From assembly GCA_963662175.1 (NCBI GenBank), contig OY759226.1:22546946-22610945 (forward strand): a stretch of DNA of 64,000 bases. The letters are read 5' to 3'. Below the pieces are notes generated by a model. It was not told where the DNA came from. It searched no databases and was given only the letters and a program-made list of their open reading frames with translations. Below are positions 10,890-21,640 of the stretch, piece after piece. Both the position numbers and the translations under genes were made by a program. This DNA is from Aradus depressus (lineage: Eukaryota; Arthropoda; Insecta; Hemiptera; Aradidae). Numbering within the stretch: the stretch's first letter is position 1; every line of letters begins with the position of its first letter.

Positions 10890-11525
10890 GTCGATACATT
10901 CATTACAACGGCATTTATTAGAGGTTTTGTGTTAATACCCAGAGGGGAAGTAAAGTGAGCATGGAACATAATGCTCCGGTGACAAAATAATACCTGCTAC
11001 TCCAATAACAGGTCACCTCTCTGCATAGTAGAGTTATAGGCTACATATTTCATGTCGATACATTCATTACAACGGCAGTTATTAGAGGTTTTGTGTTAAT
11101 ATCCAGAGGGCAAGTAAAGTGAGCCAAGAACATAATGCTCCAGTGACAAAATAATACCTGCTACTGCAATAACAGGTCACCTCTCTGCATAGTAGAGCTA
11201 TAGGCTATATATTTCATGTCCATACATTCATTACAACGGCAGTTATTAGAGGTTTTGTGTTAATATCCAGAGGGCAAGTAAAGTGAGCCAAGAACATAAT
11301 GCTCCAGTGACAAAATAATACCTGCTACTTCAATAACAGGTCACCTCTCTGCATAGTAGAGCTATAGGCTATATATTTCATGTCGATACATTCTTTACAA
11401 CGGCAGTTATTAGAGGTTTTGTGTTAATATCCAGAGGGCAAGTAAAGTGAGCCAGGAACATAATGCTCCAGTGACAAAATAATACCTGCTAGTCCAATAA
11501 CAGGCCACCTCCCTGCCTAGATGTA
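10878..11525. repeat. 164-bp tandem repeat, about four units
   Basis: The landmark TCGATACATTC (or TCCATACATTC) recurs at 10891, 11055, 11219 and 11383, an exact 164-bp spacing. Each unit holds TTCATTACAACGGCAGTTAT, an AGAGGTTTTGTG stretch, and CCTG...CAATAACAGG near its end. The first part of the unit is the reverse complement of the dispersed ATGTATCGACA family. The last unit decays where the promoter of the next gene begins. Confidence 0.9.
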
Positions 11526-11527
11526 CA

Positions 11528-11534
11528 TATATAA
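11528..11534 (+). promoter_or_regulatory. TATA box of the dsRNase-like gene
   Basis: TATATAA lies 55 bases upstream of the ATG at 11589, placing a start of transcription near 11558 and giving a short 5' leader. It directly follows the last, partial 164-bp repeat unit. Confidence 0.55.
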
Positions 11535-11588
11535 CAGGCCACGTCAGGAGCTGGGATCCATTGTGGCAGATTTAGTGCGATCAGAAAT

Positions 11589-12896
11589 ATGTTGAGATTG
11601 TGTATCATACTATTTATGGTGAGTCTAATCCCAATGGGTTCATTTTACACTGATTTCAAACTAAAAATGAGCACCTCTGAGTGTATAATTTTCATTGGGG
11701 AATCTTATAAGGATCGTGACGGGTCATACCAACCTGTCGTTACTGAAAAGTTAGAGACAGGGGATCACTGTTATTATCGTTCTACTATTCGTGATGGGCA
11801 GAGTGCAATCGTTGTACCAAAAGGTGGGACAATATACTCTAGTTGCCCTCCACATGATGGATCGTTGGAGTTGGATGTTTTAGAATACACATGTACCGGA
11901 ATATTTGATCTGAAGCTTATTGGAAATGGAGCTAGTGAAATGAGTTACTGTAAATGGAAACCTAAAGTTGCCAGTAAGAAAAGGGTCTTCAGGACAGTGA
12001 ACAGGTGCGGACATAATGGAAAGGGAGAACTCACGGATTATGGACACCTTTTGGGAGAACATTTAAATAATGGACACCAGGTAGGAGAACAGTTATTGAC
12101 ATTTTTTGAGATATGTTCTTTTGGGATATCTACTGATGATGAAACATCATATCTATCATATACACTTACAAATTCCCATCTTGATGAGTTTACACATAAA
12201 ATATTAATGGAACCTTTCTGGAAACTTGAACAAGATCATAAAAAATACCTAATTACTAGATTTGGACATACTACAGCTGAACAAATCTTGGAAAAGGGTA
12301 GTTTTATGATTTATCATCCCTTAGCTGGTACGGAAGATTTCTTGTACACAGCGCAGAAAAACGCACTACTAGAAGCAAGTAATTACACCAGTTGGAGTAC
12401 AATGGTATCAGGGAACTTACTTTATTTGGAGAATGTCATTAGATTTTATGTACGAAAGAATGAAGCGGAGCTGCGAATAACATCAAGTTGGTCAGAAAAG
12501 TTCGAAGAGCCTACAAGGTATCCTTATAAACCACCCTTACATGAACGTTTGTTGAAGTTTGTAGAAAATATAAAGTTGAAAACGTGTGTCCTTTTTGAAA
12601 TGTTCCATTTACCAATCAATCGAGGTGAAACAAGGAAACATTGTAGCACGGTTTGTTTGGACATTGGATGGCCTGAAACCTCAGAAGACTACAGCCAAGG
12701 GCATATCGAATGTTGTGGTCCAGACGATATTGTGAACATGCTAGACAATTTTGACATTTTTCCAAGGACGGATTGTGTAGATGTACTCCAAGGACCATTA
12801 CCGAATGAAGAAATGGACGAAGTGAAACGGTTCTCAAAGCAACGGATGGAATCCTCCATAGCCTACAGCGTCAAAAAATTGAAAGATTTGGTGTAG
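11589..12896 (+). CDS. Secreted dsRNase-like (DNA/RNA non-specific endonuclease family) protein, probably inactive
   Basis: This is a single-exon gene of 435 residues. Residues 1-18 form a hydrophobic signal peptide, so the product is secreted. The layout matches insect gut/salivary dsRNases: an N-terminal Cys-containing domain (about 30-135; SSCPP, TCTGIFDL, SYCKWKPK, NRCG), the endonuclease-NS domain (about 165-310; FFEICSFG, YTLTNSHLD, MIYHPLAGTEDFLYTAQ, GNLLYLENVIRFYV) and a Cys-rich C terminus (HCSTVC, GHIECCGPDDI). In active members the segment before the KADF-like site reads RGH with the catalytic His; here it reads YHP, so I infer loss of nuclease activity, perhaps leaving nucleic-acid binding. 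A TATA box and an AATAAA signal frame the gene and the frame is intact, so it may be expressed. The lack of introns suggests a retrocopy or an intronless paralogue. Confidence 0.78.
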   Translation: MLRLCIILFMVSLIPMGSFYTDFKLKMSTSECIIFIGESYKDRDGSYQPVVTEKLETGDHCYYRSTIRDGQSAIVVPKGGTIYSSCPPHDGSLELDVLEYTCTGIFDLKLIGNGASEMSYCKWKPKVASKKRVFRTVNRCGHNGKGELTDYGHLLGEHLNNGHQVGEQLLTFFEICSFGISTDDETSYLSYTLTNSHLDEFTHKILMEPFWKLEQDHKKYLITRFGHTTAEQILEKGSFMIYHPLAGTEDFLYTAQKNALLEASNYTSWSTMVSGNLLYLENVIRFYVRKNEAELRITSSWSEKFEEPTRYPYKPPLHERLLKFVENIKLKTCVLFEMFHLPINRGETRKHCSTVCLDIGWPETSEDYSQGHIECCGPDDIVNMLDNFDIFPRTDCVDVLQGPLPNEEMDEVKRFSKQRMESSIAYSVKKLKDLV

Positions 12897-12950
12897 TCAT
12901 TTTCGTTCTTCTTCTTCGTCCCTCAACAATTATGTAACATGCATGAATGA

Positions 12951-12956
12951 AATAAA
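12951..12956 (+). promoter_or_regulatory. Polyadenylation signal of the dsRNase-like gene
   Basis: AATAAA lies 54 bases after the stop codon, followed by T/G-rich sequence (TGTGTTTCTCTGTTTGTTT), the usual arrangement for cleavage and polyadenylation. Confidence 0.65.
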
Positions 12957-13029
12957 AGAATGTGTTTCTCTGTTTGTTTCACATGTTTCTCTGGTCAATG
13001 TTTTTATTTATCATCATTGCCTACCTATG

Positions 13030-13465
13030 TTTAGTTAACTCGGGTAGGGGGCATTAACGACGACCTGACATCAAACAGGCTAGAGACCATTGCTTAACTC
13101 CCTATCCGAAGGACGGCATGCTCAAGGTTTTCTAAACAAACCTAAGGGCCTCAACCGGGTTTCCAACATCTGATCTTGAGCTGAGTAGGCAAGCAGATAT
13201 GGGTGGTCATCGAGGCCCTTAGATTCTTTTATTTCAGAAGTAAAAAAAGAAAAAAAAACTTGAAGACGCCGTCCTTCGGATTGGACGTTAAGCTTAGTCT
13301 GATACTCGTAAAGTTCCAAGACATAAATAACTAAACCTCATTAGTCAAAATTAAATTAATTTTTTATTTAAATTCTAGAATGGGATTCATATCTGCTAGA
13401 ACTACGAAGGAGTGCTCTGATAGTAAGCGATGTGACCTCACAGTTACAGCTCGGGCATGAGTCAA
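13030..13465. repeat. Two decayed SINE (family S) fragments, opposite orientation
   Basis: 13035-13225 matches the family in minus orientation (TATCCGAAGGACGGC, CCTAAGGGCCTC, box-B remnant). 13264-13465 matches it in plus orientation (GACGCCGTCCTTCGGAT, then CAGCTCGGGCATGAGTCA). Together they form an imperfect inverted pair. Confidence 0.65.
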
Positions 13466-13525
13466 TCACAGGGAATATACCGGTTTTAAGAATTCATTTC
13501 ATAGTAATATCCAGGGCCGGCCTTA

Positions 13526-14494
13526 GGGTTCGTTTATACCGAAGATGCATCGATGATGGAGGTGGAGGTGAAGGTCGTGGTCGATACCTCGATGTCATAT
13601 CAAACTACCGCTTCTGAATGTGAGTGTTCTTGGTAAGGATGCCCGATGGCTTTCATCGTTTTTTCATCGATGTAGCGATGTGCTGATTGGTCCTCCCTGA
13701 CTGCACAATGCGCATGCTCAACCCACTTGTCAAAATATTTTATTTGTTGACGTTTAACCTAACCTCATAGTAGTTTTATCACTCATTTTTTTTATTAATA
13801 ATTATTATTATTAATAAATATGAAAGAAGAGCTAATAATAATAAGTGATAGTGAACTAGAGTCACTTACTCGTATACTGAACGAATAAATTTAAAATGTA
13901 TTTTTTATACTGCCGAAGAGACTTATTTTAATAACGAGGCTTATATTAATGTGTACGTACCTAATTGTTACCACCAATCTCTCCTCAGCCAAAATTGGAT
14001 TTATGTGTAAGTTGTTGTACTTTTCGATACTTAGTTGCTTCTCAACTATCACAAAATAATTAAATGTCTCAATTTCCATCCTCTTATATTCATGAAATCT
14101 ATTAGGGTACCTTTTAAGTTGTTGAAATAAGGTGTGGTATTCGCCAAATTGTTGTCTTGCAGCATTTATTGGGTGAACACTACATGAACCTTTAGAAATA
14201 TTCGAAATTAACCACCACTTTGTGGCAACTGAAAGTTCATCACTTTCACTGTTCATACTACTGTTTATATATTGAAACAAACAAAGTTTTTTAGCTTTAT
14301 ATGCTTTTGTTAGTTAAAGTTTTTTAGTTTTGGGGAAAAATAAACAGATCAGGGATAGGTTTCAGGGAGTCAAGGTTATGTTGCAACGTCAATGTTCACC
14401 TCCCGACATCCACTTGAAACATCGACCTCTATATGTAGACCGCGACCTCCACCTCCACCTTCATCATCGATGCATCTTCGGTATAAACGTACCC
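13526..14494 (-). mobile_element. PIF/Harbinger element nested in the hAT-like element
   Basis: Terminal inverted repeats start GGGT(T/A)CGTTTATACCGAAG on each side and extend about 60 bp with changes. The 3-bp duplication TTA (13523-13525 and 14495-14497) is the one expected for this superfamily. A transposase N-terminal fragment is read on the minus strand. Confidence 0.75.
13891..14280 (-). pseudogene. Harbinger transposase, N-terminal fragment
   Basis: A 129-residue frame contains VHPINAARQQFGEYHTL, QLKRYPNRFHEYKRMEIETF and AEERLVVTIRY, the conserved run ahead of the DDE domain in Harbinger nuclease-type transposases. The catalytic Asp/Asp/Glu region is absent. After TIRY the frame continues into unrelated sequence, so this is a deletion derivative that could not transpose itself. 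Confidence 0.7.
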
Positions 14495-15187
14495 TTAGGG
14501 CGGTGCGAGCAGTGCAGTCGCACAGGGCGCCACGGTGTTGGGGGCACCATTTTCTGGGTAGCATAAAAAAAAAAAAAAACTTTTTTTGTTTTCTATCTTC
14601 TGCAATTAGTATCGTAAAGTGTAAAACTGTAACAATCATTTAAGTTAGTCAATATAGTGATTGAATAAATTTGATTTGACTTTATCAATAATATATCAAA
14701 TTCAAACTTTGCTGTCTATAACGTCGGTTCGCGTATTTTCCACCACAAACGCTGCTGTTCTTTTGCGTACAAATGTCAACGAATGACATTTCATTATTCC
14801 AAGCAATTCGAAGTGCAGCACAAAATTATTGGTGAAAAAAAAAATGTAGAAGTTTTTTTATCCATAATAATTTTTCCAAAACCATCCAGCAATTTGCAGA
14901 GGCCAAAGCACGCAAAGTTAATTTCACTTGATGTAGCCAATATAATTTCACATTGTACCTCAATAAAAATGTATTTTTCAGAGAAATTTCAGCGAACAGT
15001 TTTAAATATTGAAAAATAGTGTGTAAATTGACAATAAAAAATTGTTCTAAACTGAATGTAGAATGATCAATAAGTTTTGGCGACCCTCAAAAATAACCAG
15101 CGGTAATTGAATGAAAAATCTATGAAGAGGCCCATTTTTTCTTACCGCACCGGCCGCTATCTCACCTAAGGCCGGCCCTAGTAATAT

Positions 15188-15693
15188 ATATATATTCAAA
15201 GAAAGTAGGAATTATTTTTCTAGTTGTGGGCTTTTCTTTGGGGGGGGGGGGGGGCGTGGTAGGGGGGAGGTTAAATATTTACTGTTTCCAAATTGACGAA
15301 TAAGTGAAATTTACAAAATTTCCTTAAAATCGATTAGCGGATGCAGTAAATGTGTTAGAAAGAAATGAAATGAAAATAAATATTTATTTTGGGACCGAGA
15401 TCCCCTAAGAATAAGAATAAATACATAAAAAAAACTGAGAAAAAAAATGTTTTTAATTGTGCTACAGTGGAAAAAAAAACGTCACTATAGTGATTTCAAC
15501 CAGATACGATTATAGTTAACCATAATTTAAGATGAATAATATTTTTAGTTGGTCCTGACTAAAGTATTTAAAAAAAAATATAGAATACAGGTGGTCCTTG
15601 TGGCACCGATTCTTTTTATAAATTTTTGAAAAATACACTAATGCAGCAATGTCAGTAGAGAAGCTTACTACTTAACTTATTAAGGAGATTTAC
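15188..15693. other. Non-coding stretch with a 14-base G run
   Basis: TA repeats and a G run at about 15240-15254 are the only marked features. No coding pattern is visible. Confidence 0.4.
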
Positions 15694-17662
15694 AGGGAGA
15701 GCGGAAACTTAGGTGTATTGTATAGGCTGTAGCCTCTAATTCAGAGAGCGGAAACTTACGTATATCGTATAGGGTGTAGCCTCTAATTCAGAGAGCGGAA
15801 ACTTAGGTGTATTGTATAGGGTGTAGCCTCTAATTCAGAGAGCGGAAACTTACGTATATCGTATAGGGTGTAGCCTCTAATTCAGAGAGCGGAAACTTAG
15901 GTGTATTGTATAGGGTGTAGCCTCTAATTCAGAGAGCGGAAACTTAGGTGTATTGTATAGGGTGTAGCCTCTAATTCAGAGAGCGGAAACTTACGTATAT
16001 CGTATAGGGTGTAGCCTCTAATTCAGAGAGCGGAAACTTAGGTGTATTGTATAGGGTGTAGCCTCTAATTCAGAGAGCGGAAACTTACGTATATCGTATA
16101 GGGTGTAGCCTCTAATTCAGAGAGCGGAAACTTAGGTGTATTGTATAGGGTGTAGCCTCTAATTCAGAGAGCGGAAACTTAGGTGTATTGTATAGGGTGT
16201 AGCCTCTAATTCAGAGAGCGGAAACTTACGTATATCGTATAGGGTGTAGCCTCTAATTCAGAGAGCGGAAACTTAGGTGTATTGTATAGGGTGTAGCCTA
16301 CAATTCAGAGAGCGGAAACTTACGTATATCGTATAGGGTGTAGCCTCTAATTCAGAGAGCGGAAACTTAGGTGTATTGTATAGGGTGTAGCCTCTAATTC
16401 AGAGAGCGGAAACTTAGGTGTATTGTATAGGGTGTAGCCTCTAATTCAGAGAGCGGAAACTTAGGTGTATTGTATAGGGTGTAGCCTCTAATTCAGAGAG
16501 CGGAAACTTACGTATATCGTATAGGGTGTAGCCTCTAATTCAGAGAGCGGAAACTTAGGTGTATTGTATAGGGTGTAGCCTCTAATTCAGAGAGCGGAAA
16601 CTTAGGTGTATTGTATAGGGTGTAGCCTCTAATTCAGAGAGCGGAAACTTACGTATATCGTATAGGGTGTAGCCTCTAATTCAGAGAGCGGAAACTTAGG
16701 TGTATTGTATAGGGTGTAGCCTCTAATTCAGAGAGCGGAAACTTAGGTGTATTGTATAGGGTGTAGCCTCTAATTCAGAGAGCGGAAACTTACGTATATC
16801 GTATAGGGTGTAGCCTCTAATTCAGAGAGCGGAAACTTAGGTGTATTGTATAGGGTGTAGCCTCTAATTCAGAGAGCGGAAACTTACGTATATCGTATAG
16901 GGTGTAGCCTCTAATTCAGAGAGCGGAAACTTAGGTGTATTGTATAGGGTGTAGCCTCTAATTCAGAGAGCGGAAACTTAGGTGTATTGTATAGGGTGTA
17001 GCCTCTAATTCAGAGAGCGGAAACTTACGTATATCGTATAGGGTGTAGCCTCTAATTCAGAGAGCGGAAACTTAGGTGTATTGTATAGGGTGTAGCCTAC
17101 AATTCAGAGAGCGGAAACTTACGTATATCGTATAGGGTGTAGCCTCTAATTCAGAGAGCGGAAACTTAGGTGTATTGTATAGGGTGTAGCCTCTAATTCA
17201 GAGAGCGGAAACTTAGGTGTATTGTATAGGGTGTAGCCTCTAATTCAGAGAGCGGAAACTTAGGTGTATTGTATAGGGTGTAGCCTCTAATTCAGAGAGC
17301 GGAAACTTACGTATATCGTATAGGGTGTAGCCTCTAATTCAGAGAGCGGAAACTTAGGTGTATTGTATAGGGTGTAGCCTCTAATTCAGAGAGCGGAAAC
17401 TTAGGTGTATTGTATAGGGTGTAGCCTCTAATTCAGAGAGCGGAAACTTAGGTGTATTGTATAGGGTGTAGCCTCTAATTCAGAGAGCGGAAACTTAGGT
17501 GTATTGTATAGGGTGTAGCCTCTAATTCAGAGAGCAGAAACTTACGTATATCGTATAGGGTGTAGCCTCTAATTCAGAGAGCGGAAACTTAGGTGTATTG
17601 TATAGGGTGTAGCCTCTAATTCAGAGAGCGGAAACTTAGGTGTATTGTATAGGGTGTAGCCT
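15694..17662. repeat. 47-bp satellite array, about 42 units of two types
   Basis: Every unit is 47 bp: AGAGAGCGGAAACTTA, a variable core, GTATAGGGTGTAGCCTCTAATTC. Type A has GGTGTATT in the core, type B has CGTATATC. By eye the order is ABABAABABAABABAAABAABAABABAABABAAABAAAABAA. A rare unit with CCTACAATTC occurs twice, exactly 799 bp apart (16297 and 17096). A short outlying array of the same satellite lies at 41016-41226. Confidence 0.95.
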
Positions 17663-18237
17663 GAAAGGTTTTTTATAGTTATATAAATTCAAATTTCCCC
17701 ACAAGAAGGGTGCCATAATGAAAGGTTTATTATTTCTTTCAAAGTATTTAAAAAAAATTAATTGAATGAATTTAATTCTAATTGAAGTTAATGTAATTAC
17801 TAAAAAAAATATTTATTCAAAAAAAGAAAAAATTTATAAATTGACTAGTTGAGTGAAGCTCTTAATAAAAAAAAACATATGTTATAAATAACCCTATAAA
17901 TTTCTCAAACGACGTTAACAGTACCAATTTCTGTATCCAACTATGTCTCCCGATTACTAAAAAAAAAAAGCAAACAATTATTTTATATGTCCCGAATTGG
18001 TACTTACCACAAAGGTGTTAATCCGTAGAGCCTATGAGTTTCGAAACTTGAAATTCATTGCGAGAGAGATGGGCAATCAAAAAGAAAATCAAAACATATT
18101 TACAAATAAAATGACTTTAATAAAATTATTAAGAATTTGAAAATTGAAATTGGCCATCTTGGAAGTTATATGTACAAAAAAATAAATCCTACCTTCGTGA
18201 CGTCACACATGAAACTAAATATACATTTATTCTACAA
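17663..18237. other. AT-rich stretch, nothing recognised
   Basis: Several A runs and no coding pattern. It separates the 47-bp satellite from the composite repeat block. Confidence 0.4.
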
Positions 18238-18384
18238 CTAGCAGTAATACCCGGCGTTCCCCGGGGAACTTTGACTTTTCTACTAATATCTCCTATAAGT
18301 CTTTTAAATTCTTCAACAGTACATTCATGATGTTATAATTTTCAATTATTCATACGGAATAAAGCTTATAGTCCTTCAACGTCA

Positions 18385-19565
18385 AACACCCCAGCTAGTA
18401 AGTTTTTAGGACCCCTGGGCATCACAGCTAGTATGCGTCTTTCAACAGCGGAAACCACAGATAGTGAATACTTAGCATCGCTGGACATCCTAGCCAGTGC
18501 GTACTTAAGAACGCTATTGACCGCAGCTAGTAAATGCCTTGCAACAGCGGACCCCACAGCGAATACATAGTTACTACTACTACATGTGAAATTCATGCCA
18601 ATCCGCTTACCCTTTAACAGTACATTCATGATGTTATAATTTTCAATTATTCATACGGAATAAGGCTTATAGTCCTTCAACTATAGCAACGCTAGTAAGT
18701 TTTTAGGACCCCTGGGCACCACAGCTAGTATGCGCCTTTCAACGGCGGAAACCACAGCTAGTGAATACTTAGCTTCGCTGGACGTCCTAGCCAGTGCGAA
18801 CTTAAGAACGTTTGTGACCACAGCTAATATATGCCTTGCAACGCTGGGCACCACAGCTAGTACGTAGTTAGGAACGCTGGGCACCAGAGGTAGTATATGC
18901 CTTGCAACGGCGGATCCCACAGCTAGTACGTAGTTAGAACGCTGGTCACCGCAGCTAGTATGTGCCTCGCAAGAGCGGACCCCACAGCTAGTACGAAGTT
19001 AGGAACGCTGGGCATCACAGCTAGTAAGTGCCTTGCAACAGCGGACCCCACAGCTAGTACGTAGTTAGAAACGCTGAGCATCACAGCTAGTATGCTTTTG
19101 TAACGACGGACCCCACAGCTAGTACGTTTTTAGGAACGCTGGGCCCTACAGGTAGTAGGTGCCTTGCAACTGCGGACCCCACAGATAGTATGTAGTTAGA
19201 ACCACAGGGCATCATAGCTAGTATGAGTTTTGCAACGGCGGACCCCACAGCTAGTACCTACGTAGTTAAATACGCTGGGCCACACTGCTAGCGCCTTGCA
19301 ACAGCAGACCCCACAGCTAGTACGTAATTAGGAACGCTGGGCATCACAGCTAGTAAATGTCTTGTAGGTGCCTTGCAACAGCGAACCCCACAGCCAGTAC
19401 ATAATTAGGAACGCTGGGGCTGAGCACTACAGCTAATAAGTGCCTTGCAACAGCGGACCCCACAGCTAGTACGATATTAGGAACGCAGGGCATCACAGCT
19501 AGTAAATGTCTTGCAACAGTGAACCCCACAGCGAATACATAGTTACTACTACTGTGAAATTCATG
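18385..19565. repeat. 66-bp minisatellite (two 33-bp halves)
   Basis: Units alternate CACAGCTAGTACGTAGTTAG GAACGCTGGGC with CACAGCTAGTAAGTGCCTTG CAACAGCGGACCC, about 66 bp together and 40-80% conserved between units. The period is a multiple of three, so long minus-strand frames appear (for example 18366-18629 and 18681-18920). The same minisatellite returns at about 29030-29400, 31700-31880 and 34370-35350. Confidence 0.9.
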
Positions 19566-19599
19566 ACAATCCGATTACCCTTCAATGATTCAGCATTAT

Positions 19600-21640
19600 T
19601 TTCATGCTTAGCCCCCCCTCCCAAATTTTGACCATCAAGAATACTACATGTGAAATTTCGTGACAATCCAATCATCCGTTAATGACCTATCACTATCTTC
19701 AAATTTAGGCCTACCCCCATAACCCCCCTCCCGTTCACAATTTTTTGACGTCCCACACCCTATTTTTCTATTTGGCCTTTATGAATACTTCATGTGAAAT
19801 TTCGTGACAATCCGATCATCCGTTAATGACTTATCACTATACTTATACTTAGGCCGCCATCAACCCACCCTCCCGTTCAAAATTTTGTGACATAAACACT
19901 CTATATTTCTATTTGGCTTTTAAGAATACTATATGTGAAATTCCATGACAATACGACCAAGCGTTAATGAGCTAGCACTATATTTATACTTAGGCCCGCC
20001 CGCCACAACCCCCCCTCCCGTAAACAATTTTGAGCCGTCACACCGTCACACCGACAATCCGATCATCCGTTAATGACTTATCACTATACTTATACTTAGG
20101 CCCCCCCACAACCCCCCCTCCCGTTCAAAACTTTGGGACGCCACACACCTTTTTTTCCTATTTGGCTTTTAAAAATACTACGTGAAATTTCATGACGATT
20201 CGCCCATTAGTTAATGAGTTAGCTCTATATTTATACTTAGGCCCCCCCACAACCCCCCCTCCCGTTTAAAACTTAGGGACGCCACACACCTTATTTTTCT
20301 ATTTGGCCTTCAGGAATACTCCATGTGAAATTTCGTGACAATCCGAGCAACCGTTAAAGAATTAGCTCTATATTTATACTTAGGCCCCCCCACAACCCCC
20401 CCTCCCGTTCAAAACTTTGGGACGCCACACACCTTTTTTTCCTATTTGGCTTTTAAAAATACTACGTGAAATTTCATGACGATTCGCCCATTAGTTAATG
20501 AGTTAGCTCTATATTTATACTTAGGCCCCCCCGCCACTACCCCCCCTCCCGTACAAAATTTTGAGCCGTTACACCGCCTATTTTTTTATTTGGTCTTCAG
20601 GAATACTACATGTGAAACTTTGTGACAATTCGACCAACCGTTAATGAGCTAGCTCTATATTTATACTTAGGCCCCCCCGCAACCCCCCCTCCCGTTCAAA
20701 ACTTTGGGACGCCACACACCTTATTTTTCTATTTGGCCTTCAGCAATACTCCATGTGAAATTTCGTGACTATCCGACCAACCGTTAAAGAGTTAGCTCTA
20801 TATTTATACTTAGGCCCCCCCTACAACCCCTCCTCCCGTTCAAAACTTTGGGACGCCACACACCTTTTTTTCCTATTTGGCTTTTAAAAATACTACGTGA
20901 AATTTCATGACGATTCGCCCATTAGTTAATGAGTTAGCTCTATATTTATACTTAGGCCCTCCCACAACCCCCCCTCCCGTTCAAAACTTAGGGACGCCAC
21001 ACACCTTATTTTTCTATTTGGCCTTCAGGAATACTCCATGTGAAATTTCGTGACAATCCGAGCAACCGTTAAAGAGTTAGCTCTATATTTATACTTAGGC
21101 CCCCCTTAGAACCCCCCCTCCCGTTCAAAACTTTGGGACGCCACACACCTTTTTTTGCTATTTGGCTTTTAAAAATACTACATGTGAAATTTCATGACGA
21201 TTCGCCCATTAGTTAATGAATTAGCTCTATATTTATACTTAGGCCCCTAGACATCCCCCCCTCCCGTTCAAAACTTTGGGACGCCACACACCTTATTTTT
21301 CTATTTGGCCTTCAGGAATACTTCATGTGAAATTTCGTGACAATCCGACAACCGTTAAAGAATTAGCTCTATATTTATACTTAGGCCCCCCTTACAACCC
21401 CCCCTCCCGTTCAAAACTTTGGGACGCCACGCACCTTTTTTTGCTATTTGGCTTTTAAAAATACTACATGTGAAATTTCATGACGATTCGCTCATTAGTT
21501 AATGAGTTAGCTCTATATTTATACTTAGGCCCCCTCCCGTTCAAAACTTTGGGACGCCACACACCTTATTTTTCTATTTGGCCTTCAGGAATACTCCATG
21601 TGAAATTTCGTGACAATCCGACCAACCGTTAAAGAATTAG
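19600..21640. repeat. Minisatellite of about 142 bp, alternating two subtypes
   Basis: AGCTCTATATTTATACTTAG recurs at 20221, 20364, 20505, 20651 and onwards, spacing 141-146 bp. Each unit has a C-rich centre (CCCCCCCTCCCGTTCAAAAC). Subtype a carries GATTCGCCCATTAGTTAATG and subtype b carries CAACCGTTAAAGAG; they mostly alternate, giving a dimer near 285 bp. The same repeat fills 29480-31500, 31900-33050, 35380-35724 and 38591-39990. Confidence 0.9.

Larger units (their letters stand above)
13511..15179. mobile_element. hAT-like element with 8-bp target duplication
   Basis: The ends read CAGGGCCGGCCTTAGG (left) and CCTAAGGCCGGCCCT (right), inverted repeats of a kind common in hAT-type elements. 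The 8-mer AGTAATAT flanks both sides (13503-13510 and 15180-15187), the duplication size of hAT. The inside is interrupted by a Harbinger element (13526-14494). No hAT transposase is recognisable in the remaining interior; a weak plus frame at 14783-15019 has no known domain, so the element is non-autonomous or too decayed. Confidence 0.65.

Noticed and set aside
10878..11525. 164-bp units as 5' UTR promoter monomers of jockey copy 2
   Set aside because: ORF1 of this copy is truncated compared with copy 1 exactly where the repeat begins, so the units are flanking DNA, not the element's own 5' end.
15694..17662. CRISPR-like array of regular repeats
   Set aside because: The 47-bp units are contiguous with no unique spacers, and the two unit types differ only by point changes. 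The setting is a eukaryotic satellite.
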